From the NCBI RefSeq assembly GCF_900113015.1, contig NZ_FONV01000002.1, positions 248,001 to 312,000 on the forward strand: DNA of 64,000 bases, in the 5' to 3' direction. This DNA comes from Actinoplanes philippinensis (lineage in GTDB: Bacteria; Actinomycetota; Actinomycetes; Mycobacteriales; Micromonosporaceae). The notes beneath the pieces were generated by a model, which saw nothing but the letters and a program-made list of their open reading frames with translations, had not been told where the DNA came from and did no database searches. Made by a program: the position numbers and the translations under genes. How positions within the stretch are numbered: position 1 is the stretch's first letter; every line of letters begins with the position of its first letter. Shown piece after piece: positions 6,672 to 15,868 of the stretch.

Positions 6672-8540
6672 TCAGATCACCGCCTCCGTGAACTGCGTCC
6701 GATACAGCGAGGCGTAGAGGCCGCCCGCCGCGACCAGGTCCTCGTGGCGGCCGCGCTCGACGATCCGGCCCTTCTCCAGGACCAGGATCTGGTCGGCCTC
6801 CCGGATCGTGGACAGCCGGTGCGCGATGACCAGCGCCGTCCGCCCGCGCAGCGCCTCGGCGAGGGCCCGCTGCACCGCCGCCTCGGACTCGCTGTCGAGG
6901 TGGGCGGTGGCCTCGTCGAGGATCACGATCGACGGCTGCTTGAGCAGCAACCGGGCGATGGCAAGGCGCTGTTTCTCACCGCCGGAGAACCGGTAGCCCC
7001 GCTCCCCCACCACCGTGTCGAGCCCGTCGGGCAGCGCTCTGACCAGCGCGGCGATGCGTGCGCCGGTGAGGGCTTCCCACATCTGCTCCTCGGTGGCGCC
7101 TGGTCGCGCATACCGCAGGTTCTCGGCGATCGTCTCGTGGAAGAGATGTGAGTCCTGCGTGACCACGCCGACCGTGTCCCGCAGCGACTCGAGGGTGGCG
7201 TCGCGGACGTCGACCCCGCCGACCAGCACCGACCCGCCGGTCACGTCGTAGACGCGGGAGACCAGCATCGACGTTGTCGACTTCCCGGCGCCGGACGGGC
7301 CGACCAGGGCCACCATCTGCCCCGGCTCGACGGTGAAGTCGAGACCGGTGAGCACCTCCTCCTGCTCGGTGCGGTCGAGGGCGGTGACGTCCTCCAGGGA
7401 GGCGAGGGAAACCTGGTCGGCGCTCGGGTAGCGGAAGCGCACGTCGCGGAACTCGATGCGCCCGGAGCCGGCGGGGATCGGGGCGGCGTCCGGTCGCTCG
7501 GCGATGCCGGGCTCGAGGTCGAGCACCTCGAAGACCCGGTCGAAGGAGACGAGCGCGCTCATCACGTCGACCCGGACGTTGCTGAGCGCGGTGAGCGGAC
7601 CGTAGAGCCGGGTGAGCAGCAGGGCCAGGGTGACGACGGTGCCGGCCGACACGTTGCCGCGGACCGCCAGCCAGCCGCCCAGACCGTACGTCAGAGCCTG
7701 CGCGAGGGAGGCGACCAGGAGCATCGCGACGAAGAAGGTGCGCGAGAACATCGCCTGCTGGACGCCGATGTCGCGGACGCGGGTGGCGCGCTCGCCGAAT
7801 CGCGCCGCCTCGGTGTCCGGCCGCCCGAAAAGCTTGACCAGCAGCGCGCCGGAGACGTTGAACCGCTCGGTCATCGTCGCGTTCATCTTGGCGTCCAGGT
7901 CGTACGACTCGCGGGTGATCTCGGCGAGCCGTTTGCCCACGCGGCGGGCGGGCACGATGAAGACCGGCAGGAGCAGCAGCGAGAGGGCGGTGATCTGCCA
8001 GGACAGGGTGAACATCACGCCGGCCGTGAGCGCCAGCTGGATGACGTTGCTGACCACGCCGGAGAGTGTCGACGTGAACGCCCGCTGCGCGCCGACGACG
8101 TCGTTGTTGAGCCGGCTGACCAGGGCGCCGGTCTGGGTGCGCGCGAAGAACTGCAGCGGCATCCGCTGCACGTGGTCATACACCCGGGTCCGCAGGTCGA
8201 GGATGATGCCCTCGCCGATGCGCGCCGAATACCACCGCTGGGCGAGCGACAGGAGCGCGTCGGCGACCGCCAGCGCCGCGATGACGAGGGCGAGCCGGAC
8301 GACCGCCCCGGCGGCGCCGTCACCGCCGGCGGTGATCGCGTTGATCACGTGGCCGGCGAGCAGCGGCGTGGCGACCCCGATGCCGGCGGCCAGCACCACG
8401 GTCAGCAGGAAGACGGTGATGTCACGCCGGTACGGCACGGCGAACCGCACGATCCGGCGGGCGGTGCCCTTGCGCACCTGATGCCGACTGACCCGATCCG
8501 CATTCTGAATCGAGCGCAGCATGCTCCAGCTCGTGGACAT
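6672..8540 (-). CDS. ABC exporter, fused permease and ATPase
   Basis: A 622-residue half-transporter of the MsbA/multidrug type that works as a dimer in the membrane. Residues about 30-340 hold six predicted membrane helices. The ATPase domain follows, with Walker A GPSGAGKST (about 410), Q-loop VTQDSHLF, signature FSGGEKQR, Walker B IVILDEAT and H-loop VIAHRLST. An acidic insertion (DQVSLASLEDVTALDRTEQE) precedes the ATPase core, as in many actinobacterial members. The substrate is unknown. ATG at 8540 has GGAGG 5 nt upstream. A small membrane protein gene follows directly. Confidence 0.9.
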   Translation of the reverse strand: MSTSWSMLRSIQNADRVSRHQVRKGTARRIVRFAVPYRRDITVFLLTVVLAAGIGVATPLLAGHVINAITAGGDGAAGAVVRLALVIAALAVADALLSLAQRWYSARIGEGIILDLRTRVYDHVQRMPLQFFARTQTGALVSRLNNDVVGAQRAFTSTLSGVVSNVIQLALTAGVMFTLSWQITALSLLLLPVFIVPARRVGKRLAEITRESYDLDAKMNATMTERFNVSGALLVKLFGRPDTEAARFGERATRVRDIGVQQAMFSRTFFVAMLLVASLAQALTYGLGGWLAVRGNVSAGTVVTLALLLTRLYGPLTALSNVRVDVMSALVSFDRVFEVLDLEPGIAERPDAAPIPAGSGRIEFRDVRFRYPSADQVSLASLEDVTALDRTEQEEVLTGLDFTVEPGQMVALVGPSGAGKSTTSMLVSRVYDVTGGSVLVGGVDVRDATLESLRDTVGVVTQDSHLFHETIAENLRYARPGATEEQMWEALTGARIAALVRALPDGLDTVVGERGYRFSGGEKQRLAIARLLLKQPSIVILDEATAHLDSESEAAVQRALAEALRGRTALVIAHRLSTIREADQILVLEKGRIVERGRHEDLVAAGGLYASLYRTQFTEAVI

Positions 8541-8612
8541 GTCACCTCCCGGGCGCCGTTCGACGGGCAGAGCACATCCTGCCCCGTGGGTACGACAATC
8601 CCGGGAGGTGAT

Positions 8613-9404
8613 CTACTCCCCGGAGCCCAGCAGTTCGCTGAGGCGCCGCGTCTGGGCCTCACGTTCGGCCCGATCCTGCTCCGCGTACGACCGCAGGGGC
8701 GCACCCGCCAGCAGGGCCTTGATCTCGGCGACCGCTCCCCGATCCGCCGCGAGCACCGCGGCTGCCAGGTCGGACACCGTCGCGTCCAGCTCGGCGCGGG
8801 CGACGACGGTGGTCGCCAGGCCGATCCGGTCCGCCTCGTCGGCCGGGATCCGCCGGCCGGTGACGCAGATCTCCAGCGCCCGGGACGGCCCGACCAGCTC
8901 GGTGAGCCGCTTCGTGCCGCCCAGATCGGGAACGAGCCCGAGGGTGACCTCGGCCATCGAGAACCGCGCATCGTCGGCGAGGACACGCATGTCACAGTTG
9001 AGCGCCAACTGGAAGCCGGCGCCGATCGCGTGTCCTTGCACTGCAGCAATCGTCACAATGGACGGACTGCGCAGCCAGGTGAACGCCGTCTGGAACCCGG
9101 CAATCCGATCCGCGCACTCGGTCGCCGACAACTGCGCCAGCCGGGACAGTGAAGAATCGCCGTCGCCGCGGGCCACCGACAGATCCAGGCCCGCGGAAAA
9201 CGCGCGTCCCTCGGCTCGGACAATGACGACCCGGACGTCGCCCGGCAATTTCCGGGAAATGTTGCCGAGCTCCGTCCACATCGCCGGAGTCTGAGCATTG
9301 AGAACGTCGGGCCGGCACAACGTCACCGTCGCGACCGGCCCGTCCTGTTCGTAGCGAACGCCTACCTCGTCGGTGGTGGTGGGCCCGGCGTTCCCGGCCG
9401 TCAC
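8613..9404 (-). CDS. enoyl-CoA hydratase/isomerase (EchA12-like)
   Basis: A 263-residue crotonase-fold protein acting on acyl-CoA. The oxyanion-hole segments FSAGLDL (69-75) and QGHAIGAGFQLAL (123-135) and the trailing LGLVPDLGGTKRL are clear. Of the two catalytic Glu residues of classical hydratases, the second is kept (Glu152 in AEVTLG) but the first is Gln132 (GAGFQLAL where hydratases have GGGxELA). It may therefore be an isomerase or another crotonase rather than a hydratase. It overlaps the upstream small HTH gene by 4 bp. The HTH-crotonase-ABC-F neighbourhood matches M. tuberculosis Rv1472-Rv1473A. Confidence 0.87.
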   Translation of the reverse strand: MTAGNAGPTTTDEVGVRYEQDGPVATVTLCRPDVLNAQTPAMWTELGNISRKLPGDVRVVIVRAEGRAFSAGLDLSVARGDGDSSLSRLAQLSATECADRIAGFQTAFTWLRSPSIVTIAAVQGHAIGAGFQLALNCDMRVLADDARFSMAEVTLGLVPDLGGTKRLTELVGPSRALEICVTGRRIPADEADRIGLATTVVARAELDATVSDLAAAVLAADRGAVAEIKALLAGAPLRSYAEQDRAEREAQTRRLSELLGSGE

Positions 9405-9628
9405 GCCTTCTTGCGGCGGCGGGCGCCACCACGCTGGCGCAACTGCACGCCAGACTCGGTGAGCACGCGGTGTACGAATCCGTAGGAACGGCCGGTGGAG
9501 GCGGCCAGCGCGCGGATGCTCTCGCCGCCGGTGTAACGCTTCACCAGGTCCTTGGCGAGCGACTGCCGCTCGCTACCGACGATTCGACGACCCTTCTCAG
9601 TACTGGTAGCTGTGCCAGTGGCTGCCAT
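9401..9628 (-). CDS. small helix-turn-helix DNA-binding protein (Rv1473A / Gbn-like)
   Basis: A 75-residue basic protein. Residues about 20-62 form a helix-turn-helix (LAKDLVKRYTGGESIRALAA, then STGRSYGFVHRVLTESG), with a basic C-terminal tail RGGARRRKKA. It resembles the actinobacterial family that includes M. tuberculosis Rv1473A and, as I recall it, the Streptomyces GATC-binding nucleoid-associated protein Gbn. A role as a nucleoid-associated or regulatory protein is likely. TGAGGA lies 8 nt before the ATG. The last 4 bp overlap the crotonase start, so the two genes form an operon. Confidence 0.8.
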   Translation of the reverse strand: MAATGTATSTEKGRRIVGSERQSLAKDLVKRYTGGESIRALAASTGRSYGFVHRVLTESGVQLRQRGGARRRKKA

Positions 9629-10033
9629 CTTGAATCCTCACGTCGCAGACAGTGCGGTCAGATACGGTCCCACCTATTACACCGTCTCGGACGATCATGC
9701 GCCAGGCATCTAGCCCCCGTGAACGTGCCCATTTATTACTGTCAGGAACTTGACGGTTACCACGGGCATCAATGTCAGACAGTTTGCCGGCAGCCTCTCG
9801 CCACCCATTTCCACCCTCCGGGGCGGTCGCCCAAGACCATCGATCACCTGCGAAAACACTGGATCGAGGGGACCGCCTCGATCGCTCCGGAGAGTGCTGT
9901 GATCGCTCCATGGCGTGACACTCGACCTTGCGACGAGCCGTCCGGCGCCTGCCCGACCTGTCGGCATACGCCCGAACATCGCACTGTCTGTGTGGGCACC
10001 AGTTGACAACTGAGGATCGACGGCGATCGGACC
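9629..10033. other. gene-free gap of about 400 bp
   Basis: Less GC-rich than its surroundings. It must hold the promoter of the minus-strand HTH/crotonase operon and the 3' region of the ABC-F gene. The frames that stay open here have poor codon use and no recognisable protein features. A 13-bp palindrome CAGTTG-A-CAACTG (10000-10012) sits about 20 bp past the ABC-F stop; no role can be assigned. Confidence 0.5.
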
Positions 10034-11638
<1,605 letters not shown>

Positions 11639-11840
11639 GAAAATTCTCGCTCTCGGTGAGACGGCTGACTCAGGGCGCAGAAAAGCGCCGGCCATCGGAT
11701 TGACGGTCGGCGCCGGGGCAGGTCAGCCTTCGCAGAGCAGCACCCGGCCATCTTACCGGGCGCCGCGCGGCACCTCCCACCCGATTAATTCACAAGATCA
11801 TCGGGTAATCGGCGGGCAACCGTGCTGAAGGTGAGACGAC

Positions 11841-12743
11841 ATGGAACTCAACGAACGCGCCGACATCGACCCCGGTTCGATCGAGGACGTCCGCGGATCG
11901 GGCGGCGGAGGCGGCATCGGCGGCCTGCCGATCGGTGGCGGCGGTCTCGCCGGGATCGTGGTGACCCTCGTGATCGCCCTGGTCGGCGGCTACTTCGGGA
12001 TCAACACGCTGGGCAGCGACAACAGCGCACCGCCCGGCAACTCGACCGAGAAGTGCTCGAACGACCAGGAGCGGACCAAGCTACTGGAGTGCCGCAACGG
12101 GCTCTACGTCACATCGATCCAGCGCTATTGGCAGCAGCAGCTCCCCGAGTCGTTCGGCGAGCAGTACAAGCCCGCCGCCACGCGCATCTTCTCCAACCAG
12201 GTCACCACCGGCTGCGGCACCGCCGACTCCGGTGTCGGACCGTTCTACTGCCCGGCCGACGACAAGGTGTACATCGATCTCACCTTCTACCAGGTGCTCT
12301 CCAAGGAGCTCGGCGCTCCCGGCGAGTTCGCCCAGCCGTACGTGCTGGCCCACGAATACGGCCACCACGTCCAGGACGTCCTAGGCACCGAGGCGGAGAT
12401 GCGCCGCCGCCAGGAACGCGACCCCGGCAACGCCAACCAGGAGTCGGTGAAGCTGGAGCTGCAGGCCGACTGCTACGCCGGCGCCTGGGCGCACTCCGCC
12501 GCGAACACCGTCGACAAGGACGGCGACAAGATCTTCAAGAGCCTCACCGACGCCGACATCCAGGAGGGCATCCAGACCGCCGGCCAGATCGGCGACGACA
12601 CCCTCCAGAAGCGCGGCGGCGGCCAGATCAACCCGGACGCGTTCACCCACGGCACGTCCGAGCAGCGCCAGCGCTGGTTCCGGGTCGGCTGGGAGTCCGG
12701 CGATCCGAAGCAGTGCGACACCTTCAGCGCCACCACCCTCTGA
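11841..12743 (+). CDS. neutral zinc metallopeptidase (YpfJ family)
   Basis: A 300-residue predicted membrane-anchored metallopeptidase. A Gly-rich N-terminus (about residues 18-35) leads into one membrane span (GIVVTLVIALVGGYFGI, about 38-54). The extracytoplasmic domain follows, with zinc motif HEYGHH and third-ligand segment ELQADCYAG, both typical of the neutral zinc metallopeptidase family. Several Cys pairs (CSNDQERTKLLEC, TGCGTADSGVGPFYC) may form disulfides outside the cell. AAGGTGAG precedes the ATG. The natural substrate is unknown. It converges with the peptidyl-tRNA hydrolase gene 13 bp downstream. Confidence 0.87.
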   Translation: MELNERADIDPGSIEDVRGSGGGGGIGGLPIGGGGLAGIVVTLVIALVGGYFGINTLGSDNSAPPGNSTEKCSNDQERTKLLECRNGLYVTSIQRYWQQQLPESFGEQYKPAATRIFSNQVTTGCGTADSGVGPFYCPADDKVYIDLTFYQVLSKELGAPGEFAQPYVLAHEYGHHVQDVLGTEAEMRRRQERDPGNANQESVKLELQADCYAGAWAHSAANTVDKDGDKIFKSLTDADIQEGIQTAGQIGDDTLQKRGGGQINPDAFTHGTSEQRQRWFRVGWESGDPKQCDTFSATTL

Positions 12744-12756
12744 GCAGCCCCGCGCG

Positions 12757-13389
12757 TCAGGGCTCGCGGATCAGGATCGGCACGGCACGGGCCGCGGCGA
12801 CCGCCGTCACCAGGACGGCATGCCGCGGCTCCGGCACGTCGAGCAGTCGACCGGCACGCAACGCGGCCACCGCCGCCAGCTGGGGCGCCGACAGGATCGT
12901 GTCCACAGCGGAACGGTCCCCACCGGCCACCACGGCGGCCAACGACCGTACCTCCGGGAGAAGGATGCGCCCGACGATGCCGGCTGCGTCCGCCGACGCC
13001 GCTTTCGCCTGGTTGTCCCGGCGGCGCGCGAAGCGCTGCTGCGACCAGCCGCCCGCGGCCGTCCGCCCCTGCACGTAATGGGTGTCCACCTTGGACGCCA
13101 CCAGCTCGCCGCCGTCAGCGATGCCGACGGCGACCGCGCCCTTGCGCGCCAGCAGCAGCCCCAGCCTCCGCGGCGCTCGCGCCGCGTCGATCAACTCGGC
13201 CAGGGCCGGGACGGGCGAGACACCCGGTGGCTCCTGCAGCGTCGCCGACGCACCGTCCGCGGCGATCACCGTCAAACCCTCTGCGGTGTACGGGCCATGG
13301 CGCGCCGCGAAGTTCTCCAGCCATCGGGGCAGCCGCTCCGGGGCGACATCGACCCACTTCCCACCGCCGGCAGCCGCACGTTCCCCCAC
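12757..13389 (-). CDS. acVLRF1-type peptidyl-tRNA hydrolase
   Basis: A protein of about 210 residues of the actinobacterial VLRF1 group, related to the release-factor domain of Vms1/ANKZF1, which cleaves peptidyl-tRNA on stalled ribosomes. The diagnostic segment is HYVQGRTAAGGWSQQRFARR followed by RDNQ, with the catalytic Gln in the GGWSQQR loop. An N-terminal KWVDVAPERLPRWLENFA segment is also family-like. I take the GTG at 13389 because TAGGGT lies 7 nt before it; a GTG at 13398 is possible but has no support. It diverges from the AlkD-like gene. Confidence 0.82.
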   Translation of the reverse strand: MGERAAAGGGKWVDVAPERLPRWLENFAARHGPYTAEGLTVIAADGASATLQEPPGVSPVPALAELIDAARAPRRLGLLLARKGAVAVGIADGGELVASKVDTHYVQGRTAAGGWSQQRFARRRDNQAKAASADAAGIVGRILLPEVRSLAAVVAGGDRSAVDTILSAPQLAAVAALRAGRLLDVPEPRHAVLVTAVAAARAVPILIREP

Positions 13390-13396
13390 GCCGACC

Positions 13397-13402
13397 ACCC
13401 TA
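13397..13402 (-). promoter_or_regulatory. -10 box, leaderless start of the acVLRF1 gene
   Basis: TAGGGT on the minus strand ends 7 nt before GTG 13389, with no separate Shine-Dalgarno sequence. It decides the start codon chosen for this gene. Confidence 0.5.
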
Positions 13403-13475
13403 CGGCGACGCCCGCATGTTCGCGGTATCCGGCGGATGCCGGGTCGCTGTCGTACCCCGGTGGCAGGATGCGGGC

Positions 13476-14156
13476 ATGAGCGACCTCGCGGCAGTTCTCG
13501 TGGACCGGCTCGCCGGTTCGTTCGAGCAGGCCCGCGACCCGGAGCGGGCCGTCGGCATGGCCGCCTACATGCGTGCCCGGTTCCCGTTCTTCGGGCTGGC
13601 CAGCGGGGTCCGCCGAGCCCTGGCACGCGCCGCCCTGGCCGGTCTGCCGCCACCCGCCGAGACCGACCTGCGCGAGGTGGCGCTGGCCTGCTGGGCTCGC
13701 GAGGAGCGTGAGTTCCAGCAGTTCGCCTGCGACTATCTGACCGCCCACGCCCGGGTCGCGGGCCCGGCCCTCCTCGACACCGTCGCCGAGCTGATCACCC
13801 GGAAATCCTGGTGGGACACTGTGGATCCGCTCGCCACCCACGTGGTCGCCGATCTCGTCCGCCGCCACCCGGCCCTCACCGCCCGGATGGACGAGTGGTC
13901 CGAGGCGGCGGACATGTGGCAGATCCGCGCCGCGATCCTGTATCAGTTGCACTACCGCGAGGCGACCGACACCGCGCGCCTGTTCGGGTATTGCGCCCGT
14001 CAGGCGTCACACCGCGACTTCTTCGTCCGCAAGGCGATCGGGTGGGCGCTGCGGCAGCACGCGCGCACCGATCCCGGCGCGGTCCGGGCCTTCCTGGCGG
14101 CGCACGCCGGCACCCTGTCCCCGCTGTCGATCCGGGAGGCCGCCAAGCATCTGTGA
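13476..14156 (+). CDS. DNA alkylation repair protein, AlkD-like
   Basis: A 226-residue all-helical HEAT-like repeat protein of the AlkD glycosylase group, which removes positively charged alkylated bases. Family segments include FAVGMAAYMRARFPFFG-type substrate approach (residues about 20-40), SWWDTVDPLATHVV (about 108-121), MWQIRAAILYQLHYR and the C-terminal FFVRKAIGWALRQHARTDPG. The last contains the Trp and Arg residues that contact DNA in AlkD. ATG at 13476 is preceded by GGCAGGA; the open frame upstream overlaps the divergent gene and is not used. It ends in a strong shared terminator. Confidence 0.85.
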   Translation: MSDLAAVLVDRLAGSFEQARDPERAVGMAAYMRARFPFFGLASGVRRALARAALAGLPPPAETDLREVALACWAREEREFQQFACDYLTAHARVAGPALLDTVAELITRKSWWDTVDPLATHVVADLVRRHPALTARMDEWSEAADMWQIRAAILYQLHYREATDTARLFGYCARQASHRDFFVRKAIGWALRQHARTDPGAVRAFLAAHAGTLSPLSIREAAKHL

Positions 14157-14202
14157 CCCCGGACGGCCGGCTTCGGGCGGGTCGCGGCGAGCAGCAGCCG
14201 AC

Positions 14203-14244
14203 GCCCGAAGCCCTGACCGCGCAAGTGAGGTCAGGGCTTCGGGC
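14203..14244. terminator. bidirectional hairpin terminator between convergent genes
   Basis: A perfect 16-bp stem (14203-14218 with 14229-14244) with a 10-nt loop, in the gap between the convergent AlkD-like and LysE genes. There is no long T-run on either side, but position and stem strength favour termination in both directions. Confidence 0.75.
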
Positions 14245-14249
14245 CGTCT

Positions 14250-14849
14250 CTAGGTGGTCAGGAGACGGACGGCCAGGATCGCGATCACGGTGCTGGAGAC
14301 GAGGGCGGTGATCAGGCGGCCCCGGTCGCTGGTGAGGAGGCGGCCGATCAGGGAACCACCTCCGGCGATCAGCAGCTGCCAGCTGGCCGAGGCGAGGAAG
14401 GCGCCGATCACGAACCAGACGCCGCCTCCGGCGCCGCCGCTGCCGAGGACCAGGGCCGCGAAATAGATCACGGTGGCCGGGTTGAGCAGCGTCAGAGCCA
14501 GGACCCCGGAGTACGCCCGGAGCGCCGTCGCCGGACGCTCGTCCCGTTGTGTGACGCCGGGCCGGCGGATGGCTCCCCACGTGGTCCATCCGGCCAGGAC
14601 GAGCAGGACCGCGGCGCCGAGCAGGCGCAGCGGTGTCTCCACCGGCGCGACGACGCCCGCCACTGCCGCTCCGCCGGCGACCGCGATCAGCGCGTAGATC
14701 CCGTCGGCGGTGGCCGCGCCCAGGCCGGCGGCCGCGCCGATCCGGAGGGAGGTGCGTGCGCTGAGTCCGGCGATCAGGACGCCGATGGCGCCGACGGGCA
14801 CGGCGATGCCGTAGCCGGCGACCACGCCGGCCAGGAACGCCCCGCTCAT
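14250..14849 (-). CDS. LysE-family amino-acid exporter
   Basis: A 199-residue membrane protein with about six hydrophobic segments, of the LysE/RhtB exporter family. The N-terminal FLAGVVAGYGIAVPVGAIGV segment carries the family's first helix and conserved PxGP-like turn (PVGA). LLNPATVIYFAAL is the typical central NP motif. It probably exports an amino acid or related small molecule; the substrate is not predictable. The ATG at 14849 (MSGAFLAGV) is chosen because it starts just before helix 1. A 274-bp gap without a gene lies upstream. Confidence 0.85.
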   Translation of the reverse strand: MSGAFLAGVVAGYGIAVPVGAIGVLIAGLSARTSLRIGAAAGLGAATADGIYALIAVAGGAAVAGVVAPVETPLRLLGAAVLLVLAGWTTWGAIRRPGVTQRDERPATALRAYSGVLALTLLNPATVIYFAALVLGSGGAGGGVWFVIGAFLASASWQLLIAGGGSLIGRLLTSDRGRLITALVSSTVIAILAVRLLTT

Positions 14850-15111
14850 GACCGCTGCCGTGAACCCGCCGTCCGGTGGGCGGCCGTCTGCTGTCGCGCG
14901 GCCCGATCGGCCACAGCGGCAGAGACAGCGGTGTACGGCTTCAACTCGGTCACGCCCACATCCTGTCCACACCGGCGCGGCCCGGCCAGCGATTTTCCGA
15001 GCCCGACGACCGGGAGCCCACTTCGCCGGCCACCCGGTCGGCGGGAGCGGCTGTTGATCACGGGAGGTCCGGTATCGATGCCGGAGCGTGACCGGAGGGC
15101 GGTCCGGTCGG

Positions 15112-15117
15112 TAGGGT
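15112..15117 (+). promoter_or_regulatory. -10 box, leaderless start of the histidine phosphatase gene
   Basis: TAGGGT ends 6 nt before the ATG at 15124; no Shine-Dalgarno sequence lies between. The upstream gap 14850-15111 has no gene. Confidence 0.55.
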
Positions 15118-15123
15118 CGGATC

Positions 15124-15807
15124 ATGGTCGCTGAACTGATTCTGGTCCGGCACGGGCAGAGCCTGGCCAATGTCGCTTTTCCGGCCGCCGACGCGGAAGG
15201 GCTGATGGAGGCCGCCGTCAGTGGCCGCGACGCCGAGGTCCCACTCACCGGGACGGGTGAGGAGCAGGCCGCGGCGCTGGGCCGCTGGCTGGCCTCCCTT
15301 CCGGAGGATCGCCGGCCCGAGGTGGTGATCACGTCGCCGTATCTGCGGGCCCGCGAGACGTGGCGGATCGCCGCGGACGGGCTGGATCTCCCGGCGCCGA
15401 CCACCGACGACCGGCTCGTGGACCGGCTGATGGGCGATCTGGAGCTGCTGACGCGGGCGGCGGTGGCGGCACGGTTCCCGGACGAGGCGGCGCGGCGGGC
15501 GCGGACGGGCGAGTTCGAGTACGCGCCACCCGGCGGCGAGTCGTTCGCGGACATCGCGGTCCGGCTCAAGTCCTTTCTGGACGATCTGCGCGCCGGCCAC
15601 CCGGGTGAGCGGGTGATCGTGGTCGCGCACGACGCGGTGGTGCTGATGATGCGGGCCGTGATCGAGCAGTTGAGCTGGGATGAGGTGATCGCCGTGGAGA
15701 AGGAGTCGGGAAATGTGCGCAATGCCTCGATCACTCGTTTCGTCGACTCGTCAGGGGTGCTCAGGCTGGACAGATACAACACGATCGACCATCTGCCGCC
15801 GGCGTGA
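15124..15807 (+). CDS. histidine phosphatase family protein
   Basis: A 227-residue protein of the phosphoglycerate-mutase-like histidine phosphatase superfamily. The phosphohistidine motif is ILVRHGQSLAN (residues 6-16). The second Arg is in SPYLRARETW and the second His is in VIVVAHDAVVLMM. These residues form a complete active site. There is no signal peptide, so it is cytoplasmic. Members range from phosphoglycerate mutases to phosphatases of small metabolites, and the length and sequence do not settle the substrate. An MFS transporter gene follows 61 bp later under its own promoter. Confidence 0.85.
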   Translation: MVAELILVRHGQSLANVAFPAADAEGLMEAAVSGRDAEVPLTGTGEEQAAALGRWLASLPEDRRPEVVITSPYLRARETWRIAADGLDLPAPTTDDRLVDRLMGDLELLTRAAVAARFPDEAARRARTGEFEYAPPGGESFADIAVRLKSFLDDLRAGHPGERVIVVAHDAVVLMMRAVIEQLSWDEVIAVEKESGNVRNASITRFVDSSGVLRLDRYNTIDHLPPA

Positions 15808-15814
15808 CGCACCT

Positions 15815-15836
15815 CAAGACATCGATGGCTGTCTTG
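15815..15836. promoter_or_regulatory. dyad operator overlapping the MFS promoter
   Basis: CAAGACA-N8-TGTCTTG (arms 15815-15821 and 15830-15836). The right arm covers the first three bases of the -35 box TTGCTT, so a bound dimer would block the MFS promoter. The regulator is not known; none is encoded next to it. Confidence 0.45.
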
Positions 15837-15862
15837 CTTTGGCCGGTCCGGAAACTTAGGTT
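15834..15862 (+). promoter_or_regulatory. SigA-type promoter of the MFS gene, leaderless
   Basis: The -35 TTGCTT (15834-15839), 17-bp spacer and -10 TAGGTT (15857-15862) fit a housekeeping promoter. The -10 ends 6 nt before the GTG at 15869, so the mRNA should start at or next to the start codon. Confidence 0.6.
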
Positions 15863-15868
15863 CGGATC

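Noticed and set aside
9470..10009. Frames on both strands in the gap before the ABC-F gene
   Set aside because: Poor codon use, no ribosome site, no recognisable protein; the plus-strand frame begins inside the HTH gene.
10000..10012. 13-bp palindrome CAGTTG-A-CAACTG
   Set aside because: A one-base centre cannot form a hairpin and it lies behind a gene end with no promoter next to it; it may be chance.
11639..11695. In-frame 19-codon extension of the ABC-F gene, or an attenuator leader peptide
   Set aside because: It has no stop before the main start and no clear ribosome site, so neither an N-terminal extension nor a separate leader peptide is supported.
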